Below, piece by piece: positions 35,789 through 43,175 of a stretch of 64,000 nt of DNA. The position numbers were made by a program, and so were the translations under genes. The stretch comes from Ruminococcus flavefaciens (lineage in GTDB: Bacteria; Bacillota; Clostridia; Oscillospirales; Ruminococcaceae). The stretch's first letter is position 1. Every line of letters begins with the position of its first letter. The DNA lies in assembly GCA_015067005.1 (NCBI GenBank), contig SVNH01000010.1, positions 1 through 64,000 of the forward strand, in the 5' to 3' direction. The notes under the pieces were generated by a model. That model did not search any database. It was not told the DNA's origin and was given only the letters and a program-made list of their open reading frames with translations.

Positions 35789-36418
35789 TTAGTGATGGTG
35801 CTTTTTGTAATCCAACCTCACCAGCGCCTTACCATTAGGTAGCGGATATGACTCCTGCAATGTCAGCGAGTAGCCTGTCTCGTTCATGGCAGCCGTCAGT
35901 GCCGCTTCTTCCATTTGGTGATGAACCTCGTCCAGCCTGTCGAATGCGTGGAGGTACGGCGACTCCGACACCCACTGTCCCTCGTCTGTGTTTATCTGTA
36001 TCACGCAGGACACATACTCGGGAGCGGTCTGCAAAACGGCTCGCTGAAACGCTCCATAGCCGATGTACTCGATAAGCAGATTTGCTATCAGAAGCTTTGT
36101 CTGCGGGAGCCTCTCTGCTTCGTTTATAAGGTCGATATGCAGGCATTCCAGCACTCCCGAAAGCTGTCCATAGCGCTGTGATACTGCACGGAGGTAGTCT
36201 GCGTTTATGTCAACGCCGTAGACCTTGCGGTACTTGTCGGAACTGACGTGTTCAAGACCGTTTCCGCCTGCGATACCGAGCACTATTGCCGTATCGACAG
36301 GATACGCCGCAAACTGCTCCTTCATTATGGAGTTCATCGCCTGAAGCTGCCGCACGGAGCCAAGGCTCATGTGCTTTTCGTAGTCGTCAAGACTTATTTC
36401 TTTCCATGGGTTGCTCAT
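35789..36418 (-). CDS. SAM-dependent methyltransferase, copy 1
   Basis: About 209 residues. Class I methyltransferase: AIVLGIAGGNGLEHV is motif I, VYGVDINADYL carries the acidic SAM ribose ligand, and LLIANLLIEYIG is the post-II strand. The target is unknown. The protein from SNPW to the C terminus closely resembles 43910-44539. The start at 36418 is chosen to match the paralogue; GAGGAG is 12 nt upstream. Confidence 0.82.
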   Translation of the reverse strand: MSNPWKEISLDDYEKHMSLGSVRQLQAMNSIMKEQFAAYPVDTAIVLGIAGGNGLEHVSSDKYRKVYGVDINADYLRAVSQRYGQLSGVLECLHIDLINEAERLPQTKLLIANLLIEYIGYGAFQRAVLQTAPEYVSCVIQINTDEGQWVSESPYLHAFDRLDEVHHQMEEAALTAAMNETGYSLTLQESYPLPNGKALVRLDYKKHHH

Positions 36419-36515
36419 AGTCAGCCGCCGCTCCTCTCTGATTGTTTTCATAATTATAGCATATTTGGGGGTGCTTTTCAATAAAAACAGCTTCTATTTG
36501 TATCTGGATGGGAGC

Positions 36516-36737
36516 TGAAAAAATCCCGAGCCTTTCAGCAGCTTTTAGTAAAATGCGAAAATGGCTGTATTTCGGCGATTTTTGAGGCTTCACTTTTAGC
36601 ATCTTCAAGTGATTTTAAGCGATTTTCAGTGCCAATAAGTGGTAAATAAGTGGTTGGATCGGCGCGTCTCTACCGAAAAAAATGACCAAAGCAGCTCTGA
36701 TTATACGGGCAAATCCCGAACGGAGCTGCTGTTGTTT
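36516..36737. repeat. 221-bp dispersed repeat, copy 2
   Basis: Homologous to 29799-30019 and in the same orientation, without the preceding tRNA tail. It keeps the AATAAGTGGT tandem and the terminal GCAGCTC...GAGCTGC hairpin. It lies between the copy-1 methyltransferase and the HEPN-like gene. Confidence 0.75.
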
Positions 36738-36750
36738 TATCGAATTGAAC

Positions 36751-36774
36751 TGTCGCAAAATATGCGATAGTTGA
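36751..36774. repeat. Hairpin with TCGCAAAATATGCGA core
   Basis: CTGTCGCA-AAATA-TGCGATAG. The same core occurs in unit 2 at 45150-45172, where it is followed by two further hairpins. Confidence 0.5.
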
Positions 36775-36786
36775 AAGACAAATACA

Positions 36787-36815
36787 TTGTATTTTAATTG
36801 TGAATGTGATATAAT
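36787..36815 (+). promoter_or_regulatory. Promoter of the HEPN-like gene
   Basis: TTGTAT (36787-36792), 17 nt, TATAAT (36810-36815). Confidence 0.65.
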
Positions 36816-36883
36816 GAAGATGGTTAATTTGTCATGAAACCAGCCGCAGTGACTTAATGTATCTGAAATAAGGATGAAGAAAA

Positions 36884-37405
36884 ATGCGTGATCTGAATAT
36901 TGATTTTATGGACCTGTATAAACGCGCGGACCGTTTTATCAAAGACGCTTATTCTTCTTCCGAGGGTGTGTCGGAGTACATACGATTAATGGAAGCCAGT
37001 TTTAATAGGGGAAACGCCAATATTCAGGGGTGGAAAAGCGATTACGATAACCTTAAACACATACGCTGGATAAGAAATCAACTTGCTCACGAAGTCAGCC
37101 ATGACAGCGATATATGCTCAGAAAGTGATTACGAGTGGCTCGATGATTTCTATAAAAGATTGTTTTCTTCAACCGATTCTCTTGGAGGATTAAGAACATT
37201 TGAAAATATAGTATCCTATAATAGGAATAGGCCAAAGCCTTCGGCTGTAAACAGACCTCAACAATCACCAAGAGTGGTATATCCTCCGCCGCAGACTATG
37301 CAGCAAAGACCGAATGTTAACCAATCTGCCGGATGTTTAAGTACATTTATAATGATGCTTATTTTATCCGTATCTATCATTATTTCGCTTTTTATGTTTT
37401 TATAA
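36884..37405 (+). CDS. Tail-anchored HEPN-like protein
   Basis: 173 residues. Residues 1-105 are all-helical and contain IRWIRNQLAHE, an R-N-x3-H motif as in HEPN nucleases. A Pro/Gln-rich linker follows, and the last 20 residues are one hydrophobic helix, so the protein is probably anchored by its tail with the helical domain inside. RNase activity is inferred from the motif alone. It faces away from the tRNA array and ends at a terminator. Confidence 0.65.
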   Translation: MRDLNIDFMDLYKRADRFIKDAYSSSEGVSEYIRLMEASFNRGNANIQGWKSDYDNLKHIRWIRNQLAHEVSHDSDICSESDYEWLDDFYKRLFSSTDSLGGLRTFENIVSYNRNRPKPSAVNRPQQSPRVVYPPPQTMQQRPNVNQSAGCLSTFIMMLILSVSIIISLFMFL

Positions 37406-37410
37406 AAGAT

Positions 37411-37447
37411 GATCGGGAACAGCTAATTAAGCCGTTCCCGATGTTTT
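37411..37447 (+). terminator. Terminator after the HEPN-like gene
   Basis: ATCGGGAACAGCT-N4-AAGCCGTTCCCGAT with TGTTTTT. It is a copy of the stem at 31712-31743. Confidence 0.85.
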
Positions 37448-37602
37448 TATATCTCAAAATATACGGCTAAGTCCATAGGCTTGAACTGTCCCTTGTTTAC
37501 TACGCACTGCTAGCCAAGTACATATGCCAACTCTATCCTGTCAGCACCTTCGATAGGTTCTATCTTCCATATTCTTTGTATACTTGCTAATTTTCTGCTC
37601 AT
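37447..37602 (-). pseudogene. RNA ligase N-terminal remnant
   Basis: Reads MSRKLASIQRIWKIEPIEG then ADRIELAYVLG-stop-QCVVNKGQFKPMDLAVYFEI-stop. This is the N-terminal OB-fold segment of DRB0094/Rnl5-type RNA ligases, in which W-Q-C-V-V-K-K is usual; here the Trp codon is TAG, and the catalytic nucleotidyltransferase domain is absent. It lies 28 bp downstream of tRNA-Gln(TTG) on the same strand. RNA ligases of this kind repair cut tRNAs. Confidence 0.7.
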
Positions 37603-37629
37603 AATAATCATTCCGTTCATAGTTTTTTG

Positions 37630-37704
37630 TGGTTCCCGTTGGAAGGCTCGAACTTCCATTATCGGAGTCAAAGACCGATGTCCTGCCCATTAGACGAAAC
37701 GGAA
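37630..37704 (-). tRNA. tRNA-Gln (TTG)
   Basis: Folds as a cloverleaf with anticodon loop CTTTGAC, encoded CCA and a 7-bp acceptor (one T-G pair). A T-T mismatch at position 31-39 of the anticodon stem is unusual and may weaken it. Confidence 0.88.
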
Positions 37705-37821
37705 TGTGTGAAAACTATCTGTAAAACATGACAGTGCCATAAGCGAAAGCAGACTGACAGGCTCATAAAAAGTGAGCGAGTAAAACGAGCGCCATCGTGG
37801 AAGGGAGCACAGGCACTGTGC
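37705..37821. repeat. Structured spacer repeat between tRNAs, copy A
   Basis: Its last 85 nt share AGCGAAAGCAGACT, GTGAGCGAG and GAGCGNCANCGTGGA blocks with 37930-38014, and it ends in a palindromic GCACAGGCACTGTGC-type hairpin next to the tRNA-Cys CCA end. No ORF is supported. Confidence 0.55.
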
Positions 37822-37895
37822 TGGAGACTGTGACAGGAGTCGAACCTGCGCTCATGGAGTTGCAGTCCATTGCCTTTCCACTTGGCTACACAGTC
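37822..37895 (-). tRNA. tRNA-Cys (GCA)
   Basis: Cloverleaf with anticodon loop CTGCAAC, TTCGACTCC T-loop, perfect acceptor GACTGTG / CACAGTC and encoded CCA. Confidence 0.93.
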
Positions 37896-37929
37896 ATCGT
37901 TGGGTATATGTTACAATTTAGATACTACT

Positions 37930-38014
37930 GCCGTGAGCGAAAGCAGACTATGCTTTCTGAAAAGAGTGAGCGAGCTTGCGAGCGTCAACGTGGACGGAGG
38001 CGCAGGCTCTGCGC
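37930..38014. repeat. Structured spacer repeat between tRNAs, copy B
   Basis: Paralogue of the spacer at 37736-37821. It has a GCTTTCTGAAAAGAG hairpin region and ends in GCGCAGGCTCTGCGC, again directly next to a tRNA 3' end. Confidence 0.55.
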
Positions 38015-38088
38015 TGGTTCCCGCTGAAAGAATCGAACTTACATCTTCTGCGTCAGAAGCAGATGTCCTACCATTAGACGAAGCGGAA
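38015..38088 (-). tRNA. tRNA-Gln (CTG)
   Basis: Anticodon loop TTCTGAC between perfect TCTGC / GCAGA stems, acceptor TTCCGCT / AGCGGGA, encoded CCA. It is first in array 1, 34 bp after the XRE gene. Confidence 0.92.
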
Positions 38089-38121
38089 TTATCTCACCCC
38101 GCCCGACATGGGCGGGAGTGT

Positions 38122-38352
38122 CTAATTAGTTATAATTATCTCGTCAATAGACACATCAAGTATATGCGCCAGTATGACTATGTTGTCGATAGAGGGCATA
38201 GCGTCTCCTCTCATCCACTTGAATATCGCTTGCGGCGTGTTGAAGCCGAATACTGTTTGTACATCAGCCACCTTGAGTCCTTTGGCTTTTATCAAAGCTC
38301 TGATGTTAGCGCCTGTGGCTATCATATCGATAGCCGGAGCTGCTATGGGCAT
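38122..38352 (-). CDS. Small XRE-type HTH regulator, unit 1
   Basis: 76 residues. Helix-turn-helix region GLKVADVQTVFGFNTPQAIFKWMRG with conserved neighbours and a short C-terminal helix. It is close to the unit 2 protein at 45836-46060 along its whole length. The ATG at 38352 follows GGTGG. A terminator-like hairpin lies directly upstream, and the tRNA array directly downstream, all on the same strand. Confidence 0.88.
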   Translation of the reverse strand: MPIAAPAIDMIATGANIRALIKAKGLKVADVQTVFGFNTPQAIFKWMRGDAMPSIDNIVILAHILDVSIDEIIITN

Positions 38353-38380
38353 AAAAATAACCACCTTTCTGAATAGAATA

Positions 38381-38420
38381 ATAAAAACCGCCTGTGTGAG
38401 TTGATACTGCACACAGACGG
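38381..38420 (-). terminator. Attenuator-like terminator before the unit 1 XRE gene
   Basis: Minus strand CCGTCTGTGTG / CACACAGGCGG stem followed by TTTTTAT, ending 29 bp before the XRE start. A homologous stem precedes the unit 2 XRE gene. Confidence 0.75.
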
Positions 38421-38465
38421 CTATGTTCTATCAGAAGATGGTTTACAATGCAACACTATCTCTGC

Positions 38466-38615
38466 TCACCTTTTTAGGATGACCGAACAAGCACTTTTCT
38501 GTCCTGTGCGCAGCAAAACTGAGCCATTATCCTCCTGCTGGAAGAAATAGCTTGACTGCTGGAAATCAAAAGCACAAATGTATGCAGACATAGCGCTGTT
38601 CATGATAGCTTTCAT
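38466..38615 (-). CDS. Small protein of 49 residues upstream of the XRE gene
   Basis: Begins MKAIMNSAMSAYICAF, followed by a Gln/Phe-rich middle and a basic C terminus. GGGTG lies 6 nt before the ATG. It is the first frame after the consensus promoter at 38672-38700 and ends 46 bp before the attenuator-like hairpin, so it may be a leader peptide or a small effector. No family is recognised. Confidence 0.5.
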   Translation of the reverse strand: MKAIMNSAMSAYICAFDFQQSSYFFQQEDNGSVLLRTGQKSACSVILKR

Positions 38616-38671
38616 TGTTTTCACCCTTTCGTTAGTAAGAATTCCGGGAGCTTTTCCCTTGTGTTGACATC

Positions 38672-38700
38672 ATTATATCACGTCACTATGAAAATGTCAA
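38672..38700 (-). promoter_or_regulatory. Consensus promoter for the small ORF-XRE-tRNA unit
   Basis: Minus strand TTGACA (38695-38700), 17 nt, TATAAT (38672-38677), both perfect. The hexamer region is part of an inverted repeat, TTGACAT (38664-38670) and ATGTCAA (38694-38700), that may be an operator for the XRE protein. Confidence 0.8.
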
Positions 38701-38749
38701 GTAAACCTGTGGTATAGTTTTTATCGGCAAGAATTTCTATGTATAATCA

Positions 38750-38778
38750 TTGATTTTTTGCCGATAATATGATATAAT
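38750..38778 (+). promoter_or_regulatory. Promoter of the Fic gene
   Basis: TTGATT (38750-38755), 17 nt, TATAAT (38773-38778), divergent from the XRE-tRNA promoter 50 bp away. Confidence 0.75.
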
Positions 38779-38798
38779 AGAACTATGGAGGTGATACC

Positions 38799-39689
38799 GT
38801 GGAATACAGAAGTGTAGCCGAAATGGCTGAATTATGGGGAATATCCGAAAGGACAGTCCGCAACTACTGTGCGGAAAGACGCATCGAAGGCGCTGTCCTT
38901 ATCGGCAAAACATGGAAAATCCCTGCCGATGCTGTCAGACCGGGACGCCGAAAACTGAAACGTCCAGAGACACTGCTTGAGGTTCTCAGAGAGCAGAAAA
39001 GCAGTAATCAGCACGGTGGTATCTATCACAAGTTACAGATCGAGCTGACCTATAATTCCAATCATATTGAGGGAAGCAAGCTAACCCACGACCAGACGCG
39101 CTATATCTTCGAGACCAACACCTTAGGCTTTGAGAATGAAGCGGTAAACGTTGACGATATCGTCGAAACGGTCAACCACTTCCGCTGTATCGACTATGTT
39201 ATCGAGAATGCTGAAAAGCCTTTAACAGAGTCGTTTATCAAGGAGCTTCACAAGATGCTGAAAACAGGTACAGCTGACAGCAGGAAGGATTGGTTTGCAG
39301 TTGGCAAGTATAAAAAGTTCGCTAATGAAGTTGGCGGCGAAATGACTGCTGCTCCCGATGAAGTGCCTGCAAGAATGAAAAAGCTCGTATCACAGTACAA
39401 CGACCTGAAAGGAATCACGCTTGAAGATATAATCGACTTCCACTATCAGTTTGAGTCCATACATCCATTTCAGGACGGCAACGGCAGAGTCGGCAGGCTT
39501 ATTATGCTGAAGGAGTGCCTGCGGCATGATATAGTTCCGTTTATCATATCCGACGATCTGAAGATGTTTTACTATCGTGGATTAAAGAACTGGGAACAGG
39601 AACGCGGCTGGCTGACGGATACTGTATTGACAGCACAGGACCGCTTCAAGGCTTATCTTGATTATTTTCAGATCAGATATCAGGGGTGA
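38799..39689 (+). CDS. Fic family AMPylator/transferase with N-terminal HTH
   Basis: 296 residues. Residues 1-50 form a MerR-like helix-turn-helix (AEMAELWGISERTVRNYCAERRI), and the Fic core near residue 222 is HPFQDGNGRVGR, complete with the catalytic His. The segment NSNHIEGSKLTHDQ resembles the inhibitory (S/T)xxxE(G/N) helix of self-inhibited Fic proteins. It transfers AMP or another group from a nucleotide to a protein. The start is GTG, 7 nt after GGAGG. Confidence 0.9.
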   Translation: MEYRSVAEMAELWGISERTVRNYCAERRIEGAVLIGKTWKIPADAVRPGRRKLKRPETLLEVLREQKSSNQHGGIYHKLQIELTYNSNHIEGSKLTHDQTRYIFETNTLGFENEAVNVDDIVETVNHFRCIDYVIENAEKPLTESFIKELHKMLKTGTADSRKDWFAVGKYKKFANEVGGEMTAAPDEVPARMKKLVSQYNDLKGITLEDIIDFHYQFESIHPFQDGNGRVGRLIMLKECLRHDIVPFIISDDLKMFYYRGLKNWEQERGWLTDTVLTAQDRFKAYLDYFQIRYQG

Positions 39690-39696
39690 TGAAAGC

Positions 39697-40194
39697 GTGA
39701 ATAACACATTTCACTATACCTCTCCCCTCGGAGGTATAACCCTTGCCAGTGACGGCGAAGCACTGACAGGCTTATGGTTCGACGGGCAGAAATACTTTCC
39801 CCATAAGCTCATATCGGAAAGCACCGAAGCAGAGCTGCCGATATTTACGCAGACCTGTAACTGGCTCGATATTTATTTTGGCGGAAAAGAGCCGAGCTTC
39901 ACTCCGCCTATAAGTCTGCACACAACGCCGTTCCGAAAGGTAGTGTACGACATACTTCTTACGATACCCTACGGACAGACAATGACCTATGGCGAGATAG
40001 CAAATATCATCGCAAATCAGCAAGGTGATGAGCATATGTCGGCTCAGGCAGTCGGAAGTGCCGTCGGACATAATCCCGTCTCGATAATAATTCCCTGTCA
40101 CAGAGTTGTCGGAGCAGACGGCAGTCTGACAGGCTATGCAGGCGGTTTGGATAAAAAGACAGCCCTTCTGAAACTTGAGAAGTACGAAATATAA
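39697..40194 (+). CDS. ogt: Methylated-DNA--protein cysteine methyltransferase
   Basis: About 165 residues. The catalytic IPCHRVVG with Cys near 135, the helix YGQTMTYGEIA and the C-terminal GYAGGLDKK are typical of O6-alkylguanine-DNA alkyltransferases, which repair alkylated bases by moving the alkyl group to Cys. The start is GTG at 39697 behind GGGGTGA; it lies 7 bp after the Fic gene, so the two may be co-expressed. Confidence 0.92.
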   Translation: MNNTFHYTSPLGGITLASDGEALTGLWFDGQKYFPHKLISESTEAELPIFTQTCNWLDIYFGGKEPSFTPPISLHTTPFRKVVYDILLTIPYGQTMTYGEIANIIANQQGDEHMSAQAVGSAVGHNPVSIIIPCHRVVGADGSLTGYAGGLDKKTALLKLEKYEI

Positions 40195-40198
40195 TGAA

Positions 40199-40225
40199 AA
40201 AGGCAGCCGCAATGGCTGCCTTCTT
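40199..40225 (+). terminator. Terminator after ogt
   Basis: AGGCAGCC-GCAAT-GGCTGCCT stem followed by TTCTT. Confidence 0.7.
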
Positions 40226-40250
40226 ACTGTTCCCGATATTTATATTATCA

Positions 40251-40400
40251 TCAGATTTTTATAACTACCTCTATGCCGCTGTCCACAGCCTTGCGGAACT
40301 TCTCTCCGTCATCGGGAGAGCCTGCGACTGTTCCGTAGTGAATGGGTATCGCATACTTAAACCGCGCACTCAGGAATTCTGCGCTGTCGAAGTAATTGCG
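40251..40400 (-). pseudogene. C-terminal remnant of an MBL-fold hydrolase
   Basis: Reads YFDSAEFLSARFKYAIPIHYG then TVAGSPDDGEKF...VVIKI-stop. IPxHYGT with the late His is the C-terminal motif of UPF0173-type metal-dependent hydrolases. The N-terminal three-quarters of the gene are gone, and a half copy of a repeated terminator follows it. Confidence 0.65.
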
Positions 40401-40405
40401 TTTTA

Positions 40406-40434
40406 TTTACATGGCAGTGATGCTATGGTATAAT
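40406..40434 (+). promoter_or_regulatory. Promoter of the first GNAT gene
   Basis: TTTACA (40406-40411), 17 nt, TATAAT (40429-40434). The surrounding GGCAGTGATGCTAT and TTACTAATA are repeated at 41057-41083. Confidence 0.65.
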
Positions 40435-40480
40435 GTTTACTAATATAAATCGAGATTTGTAAGACGATTGAGGAAGTAGA

Positions 40481-40930
40481 ATGTATATTGTTACAGCAGA
40501 AGAAAACCAGATAAAAACAATTGTAGACATATCTGTCAGAGCATTTGAAACAGACGTAAATGTCGGCGGTGCAAAAGGTGACTGTCCTCCCGGATATGAT
40601 TCGGTAGAATGGCATAAACAGATGGCTCAAGAGAGGCATTTGTATCAAGCAATGATAGGAAAAGATATTGTGGGAGCAGCCGTCATATTCCCGGATGAAA
40701 CAAAAAACAGTGTGTACATTGGCAGAATTTTCATCGACAGCGTCTATCATAGAAAAGGTTATGGAATTCGTTTAATGGAGTGCATAGAAAAGAACTATCC
40801 ATTTGCCTCGGAGTTTGATCTTGACACTCCAAGCTGGAATGTACGGACAAACGCTTTTTACGAAAAATTAGGGTATCAGATCATAAAAGAAGAGGACGGT
40901 TTTGTTTTTTACAGGAAGACGAGAAAGTGA
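40481..40930 (+). CDS. GNAT family N-acetyltransferase A
   Basis: 149 residues with GNAT features: VYIGRIFIDSVYHRKGYGIRLM (Q/RxxGxG/A-type CoA loop) and AFYEKLGYQII at the C terminus. The start is ATG, 6 nt after GAGGAAG. The substrate is unknown. It is followed by a terminator whose copy also follows the next GNAT gene. Confidence 0.85.
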   Translation: MYIVTAEENQIKTIVDISVRAFETDVNVGGAKGDCPPGYDSVEWHKQMAQERHLYQAMIGKDIVGAAVIFPDETKNSVYIGRIFIDSVYHRKGYGIRLMECIEKNYPFASEFDLDTPSWNVRTNAFYEKLGYQIIKEEDGFVFYRKTRK

Positions 40931-40995
40931 ACTTCATTTAATTCAGGTTCTCACATAAATACTGATTTATCTCCGCAGCATAAACAAACGCAATG

Positions 40996-41025
40996 CCCCT
41001 GAGCGTTAATTGAAACGTTCAGGGG
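40996..41025 (+). terminator. Terminator after GNAT A
   Basis: CCCCTGAGCGTT / AACGTTCAGGGG stem-loop. Identical in core to 41596-41625. Confidence 0.7.
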
Positions 41026-41045
41026 AAGAACTCCGCACAGCGGTG

Positions 41046-41074
41046 TTTTATTGATGCGGCAGTGATGCTATAAT
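41046..41074 (+). promoter_or_regulatory. Promoter of the second GNAT gene
   Basis: Extended -10 TGC-TATAAT (41069-41074) with a weak -35 region. It resembles the promoter region of GNAT A. Confidence 0.55.
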
Positions 41075-41112
41075 TTACTAATACAAATCGGAGATCAAGG
41101 AGCTGATAAACT

Positions 41113-41586
41113 GTGAAGATAGAATACAGAAAAGCTGAAACAGAAGATGCAGAAATGCTGGTAAATATCTATAACGCTTCATTTTACAGCGATTACAGGA
41201 GATTTGGTGCTTGTCCCGGTTATGGTAAAACGATAGAAATGATGGAAGCTTCAATAAGAGATAATCCGAAATATATCATACTATGCGATAATAAACCTGT
41301 TGGGTGCGTTTCCTGTAAAATGCAGGAAATGAGAGTGTATGAGATCACTTGCCTGTGCATTGTTCCTGAGTATCAGGGAAAAGGAATAGGTACACAAGCG
41401 GTTAGGTTCGTAAAGACTCTTTATGAGGATTGGGAGAAGATAACTTTAGTAACACCTGTGGACAAGAAAGAAAATGTTAAGTTCTATACCGAAAAATGCG
41501 GATTCCGTATAGTATACACCGAAACAGACGGTAATGTTGAGCTTGCTCGGTTCGTTCTGGAAAAGCAGATATTAACAGCAGAATAA
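41113..41586 (+). CDS. GNAT family N-acetyltransferase B
   Basis: 157 residues. ITCLCIVPEYQGKGIGTQAVRFV is the CoA-binding strand and loop, and YTEKCGFRIVYTE the C-terminal strand. The GTG start has AAGGAG upstream. The protein is only distantly similar to GNAT A, although promoter and terminator are copies, so regulatory shells and coding parts have different histories. Confidence 0.87.
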   Translation: MKIEYRKAETEDAEMLVNIYNASFYSDYRRFGACPGYGKTIEMMEASIRDNPKYIILCDNKPVGCVSCKMQEMRVYEITCLCIVPEYQGKGIGTQAVRFVKTLYEDWEKITLVTPVDKKENVKFYTEKCGFRIVYTETDGNVELARFVLEKQILTAE

Positions 41587-41595
41587 AACACAATG

Positions 41596-41625
41596 CCCCT
41601 GAGCGTTAATTGAAACGTTCAGGGG
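41596..41625 (+). terminator. Terminator after GNAT B
   Basis: Same stem as 40996-41025, between GNAT B and the convergent AraC gene. Confidence 0.7.
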
Positions 41626-41643
41626 CAAAACTGTATGTGCGTT

Positions 41644-42513
41644 TTACTCACTCACAACAGGAATCCATATCTGGCTCTTGTAGTCGGGAGACAGCATATC
41701 TCCGTCGGGGTAAGCCTCGATGTCCATTTCGTAGGTGGGAGTGTAGTCCGATGTGGGGAAGAACTCCGCACAAAGCTCGTGCCAGAGCTGCTGTATAGCC
41801 TCGGGCATGGGACCTGTACACTCTGCCACTACCCACGTTCTTGCAGGGATAGTATTCACACGGAAGCCCTCGGGAGCGACTGTATCGGGAGCACACTCCA
41901 CAGCGATACCGTAGTCAAAGGTCTCGGCGTCTGTGAGACCGTTGCCGTAGCAGGTGCCGTAGATAAAAGTGCTGTCCGATGCGTGTTCAAGCAGGGTAGT
42001 GATAGTGCCGTCGGACTTGGCTCTGCCCCAGAATTCGGGGATAGTGTTCTTGTTCTGCTCGCCCACAACGGTGTGCTGCTCCACCTTTTCAAGCACTGTG
42101 AATGCGTCCTTTTTAACGATGTTATAATTCATGGAATTACCGCCTTTCAAAATGATCTGCACCTTGAAACGGGAAAATGAACGGAGCCTGCCGCCCTCAC
42201 GCTTTGCTTCAGTAGGCGTTACGCCGTGGAAGCGAGTGAACGCTCTTGTGAAGCTCTCAGGCGACTCATAGCCGTATTTCAGCGCCGTGTCGATGACCTT
42301 TGCGTCCGTTTTCATCAGCTCACTACCGGCAAGTGTGAGCCGCCTGCTGCGGATGTATTCGCCTACGGTGATACCGCACAGTATACCGAATATCTTCTGG
42401 AAATAGTAGGGCGAGCAAGCCGCCTGACTTGCGACCTCCGCCATATCAAGTTCGTCGGTGATGTGCGCCTCGATGTAGTCGATAGCTTTCTGAATACCTG
42501 TGGCTAAGTTCAT
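41644..42513 (-). CDS. AraC-family regulator with GyrI-like effector domain, copy 2
   Basis: 289 residues, same plan as copy 1: two HTH motifs in residues 1-105 and a GyrI-like sensor domain. Differences from copy 1 are mostly in the first 60 residues; the C-terminal part is nearly identical in DNA as well, pointing to recent duplication or gene conversion. AGGAGG precedes the ATG. It starts unit 2. Confidence 0.9.
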   Translation of the reverse strand: MNLATGIQKAIDYIEAHITDELDMAEVASQAACSPYYFQKIFGILCGITVGEYIRSRRLTLAGSELMKTDAKVIDTALKYGYESPESFTRAFTRFHGVTPTEAKREGGRLRSFSRFKVQIILKGGNSMNYNIVKKDAFTVLEKVEQHTVVGEQNKNTIPEFWGRAKSDGTITTLLEHASDSTFIYGTCYGNGLTDAETFDYGIAVECAPDTVAPEGFRVNTIPARTWVVAECTGPMPEAIQQLWHELCAEFFPTSDYTPTYEMDIEAYPDGDMLSPDYKSQIWIPVVSE

Positions 42514-42609
42514 GTTTTTCCCTCCTTTAGTGTGATTTTATTATAACATCGTGAGAGTTTTCTGTCCTGATATTTTGTGGCTTGTTGTGTCAGGCGGATT
42601 TATAGTGGT

Positions 42610-43113
42610 TTATCCCGCAAGTGAACAGGACAGTATCTCACCGGTGCTTTTGGCTTCAATCACGATCTCATGGTCAGTGAACAAGCCGTCAGCAGGTATC
42701 CTGAATGTTATCTCGCCATTGTTTGTAATGAGTATTTCAAAAACAGCAATCTCTTTTATGAATTCTTCTTTTGGCATTGGCGGAACATTGTCCTCTTTGC
42801 CGTCGCCCCATATCTCGACCATACCGTTTTCGTCCATAAATTCAGCCGCTGCACACTCCTTGACCTTTCTGTCCCATTCCTCCATATTTTCGTAAAGCAT
42901 ATGGAACACGGCGAGTGATTTTTCAATGGTCGGAGTTTCGCTCGGGAATTCGTCAACATCAAGCGAAATTTCGCAGTCGCATCTGCACCATTTAACTGTT
43001 CCTTTGTACTCCGAAACGTCGTCCGTATCGGTAAAGTCGCAGTATTTGTCATGAATGGTTCTGAGCTCTCTTTCAGGCTTTTTGCTGCCGAAAAGTTTTG
43101 AAAAAATTGACAT
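42610..43113 (-). CDS. DUF2262-like protein
   Basis: 167 residues, soluble, acidic. The pattern YKGTVKWCRCDCEISLDVDE, then LAVFHMLYENMEEWDRKVKECAAAEF and FEILITNNGEITFRI, fits the DUF2262 family, often found as an immunity-like or accessory protein of unknown function. It lies between the AraC gene and the ATPase gene on the same strand. Confidence 0.65.
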   Translation of the reverse strand: MSIFSKLFGSKKPERELRTIHDKYCDFTDTDDVSEYKGTVKWCRCDCEISLDVDEFPSETPTIEKSLAVFHMLYENMEEWDRKVKECAAAEFMDENGMVEIWGDGKEDNVPPMPKEEFIKEIAVFEILITNNGEITFRIPADGLFTDHEIVIEAKSTGEILSCSLAG

Positions 43114-43175
43114 ATTATACCTCTTTTCTCTTGAAAACTGACCTCACAGGTGGCTTGTTGTGTCAGATGATTTTA

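Noticed and set aside
36387..36608. 73-codon minus-strand ORF in repeat copy 2
   Set aside because: Runs out of the repeat into the methyltransferase 5' region; no ribosome site.
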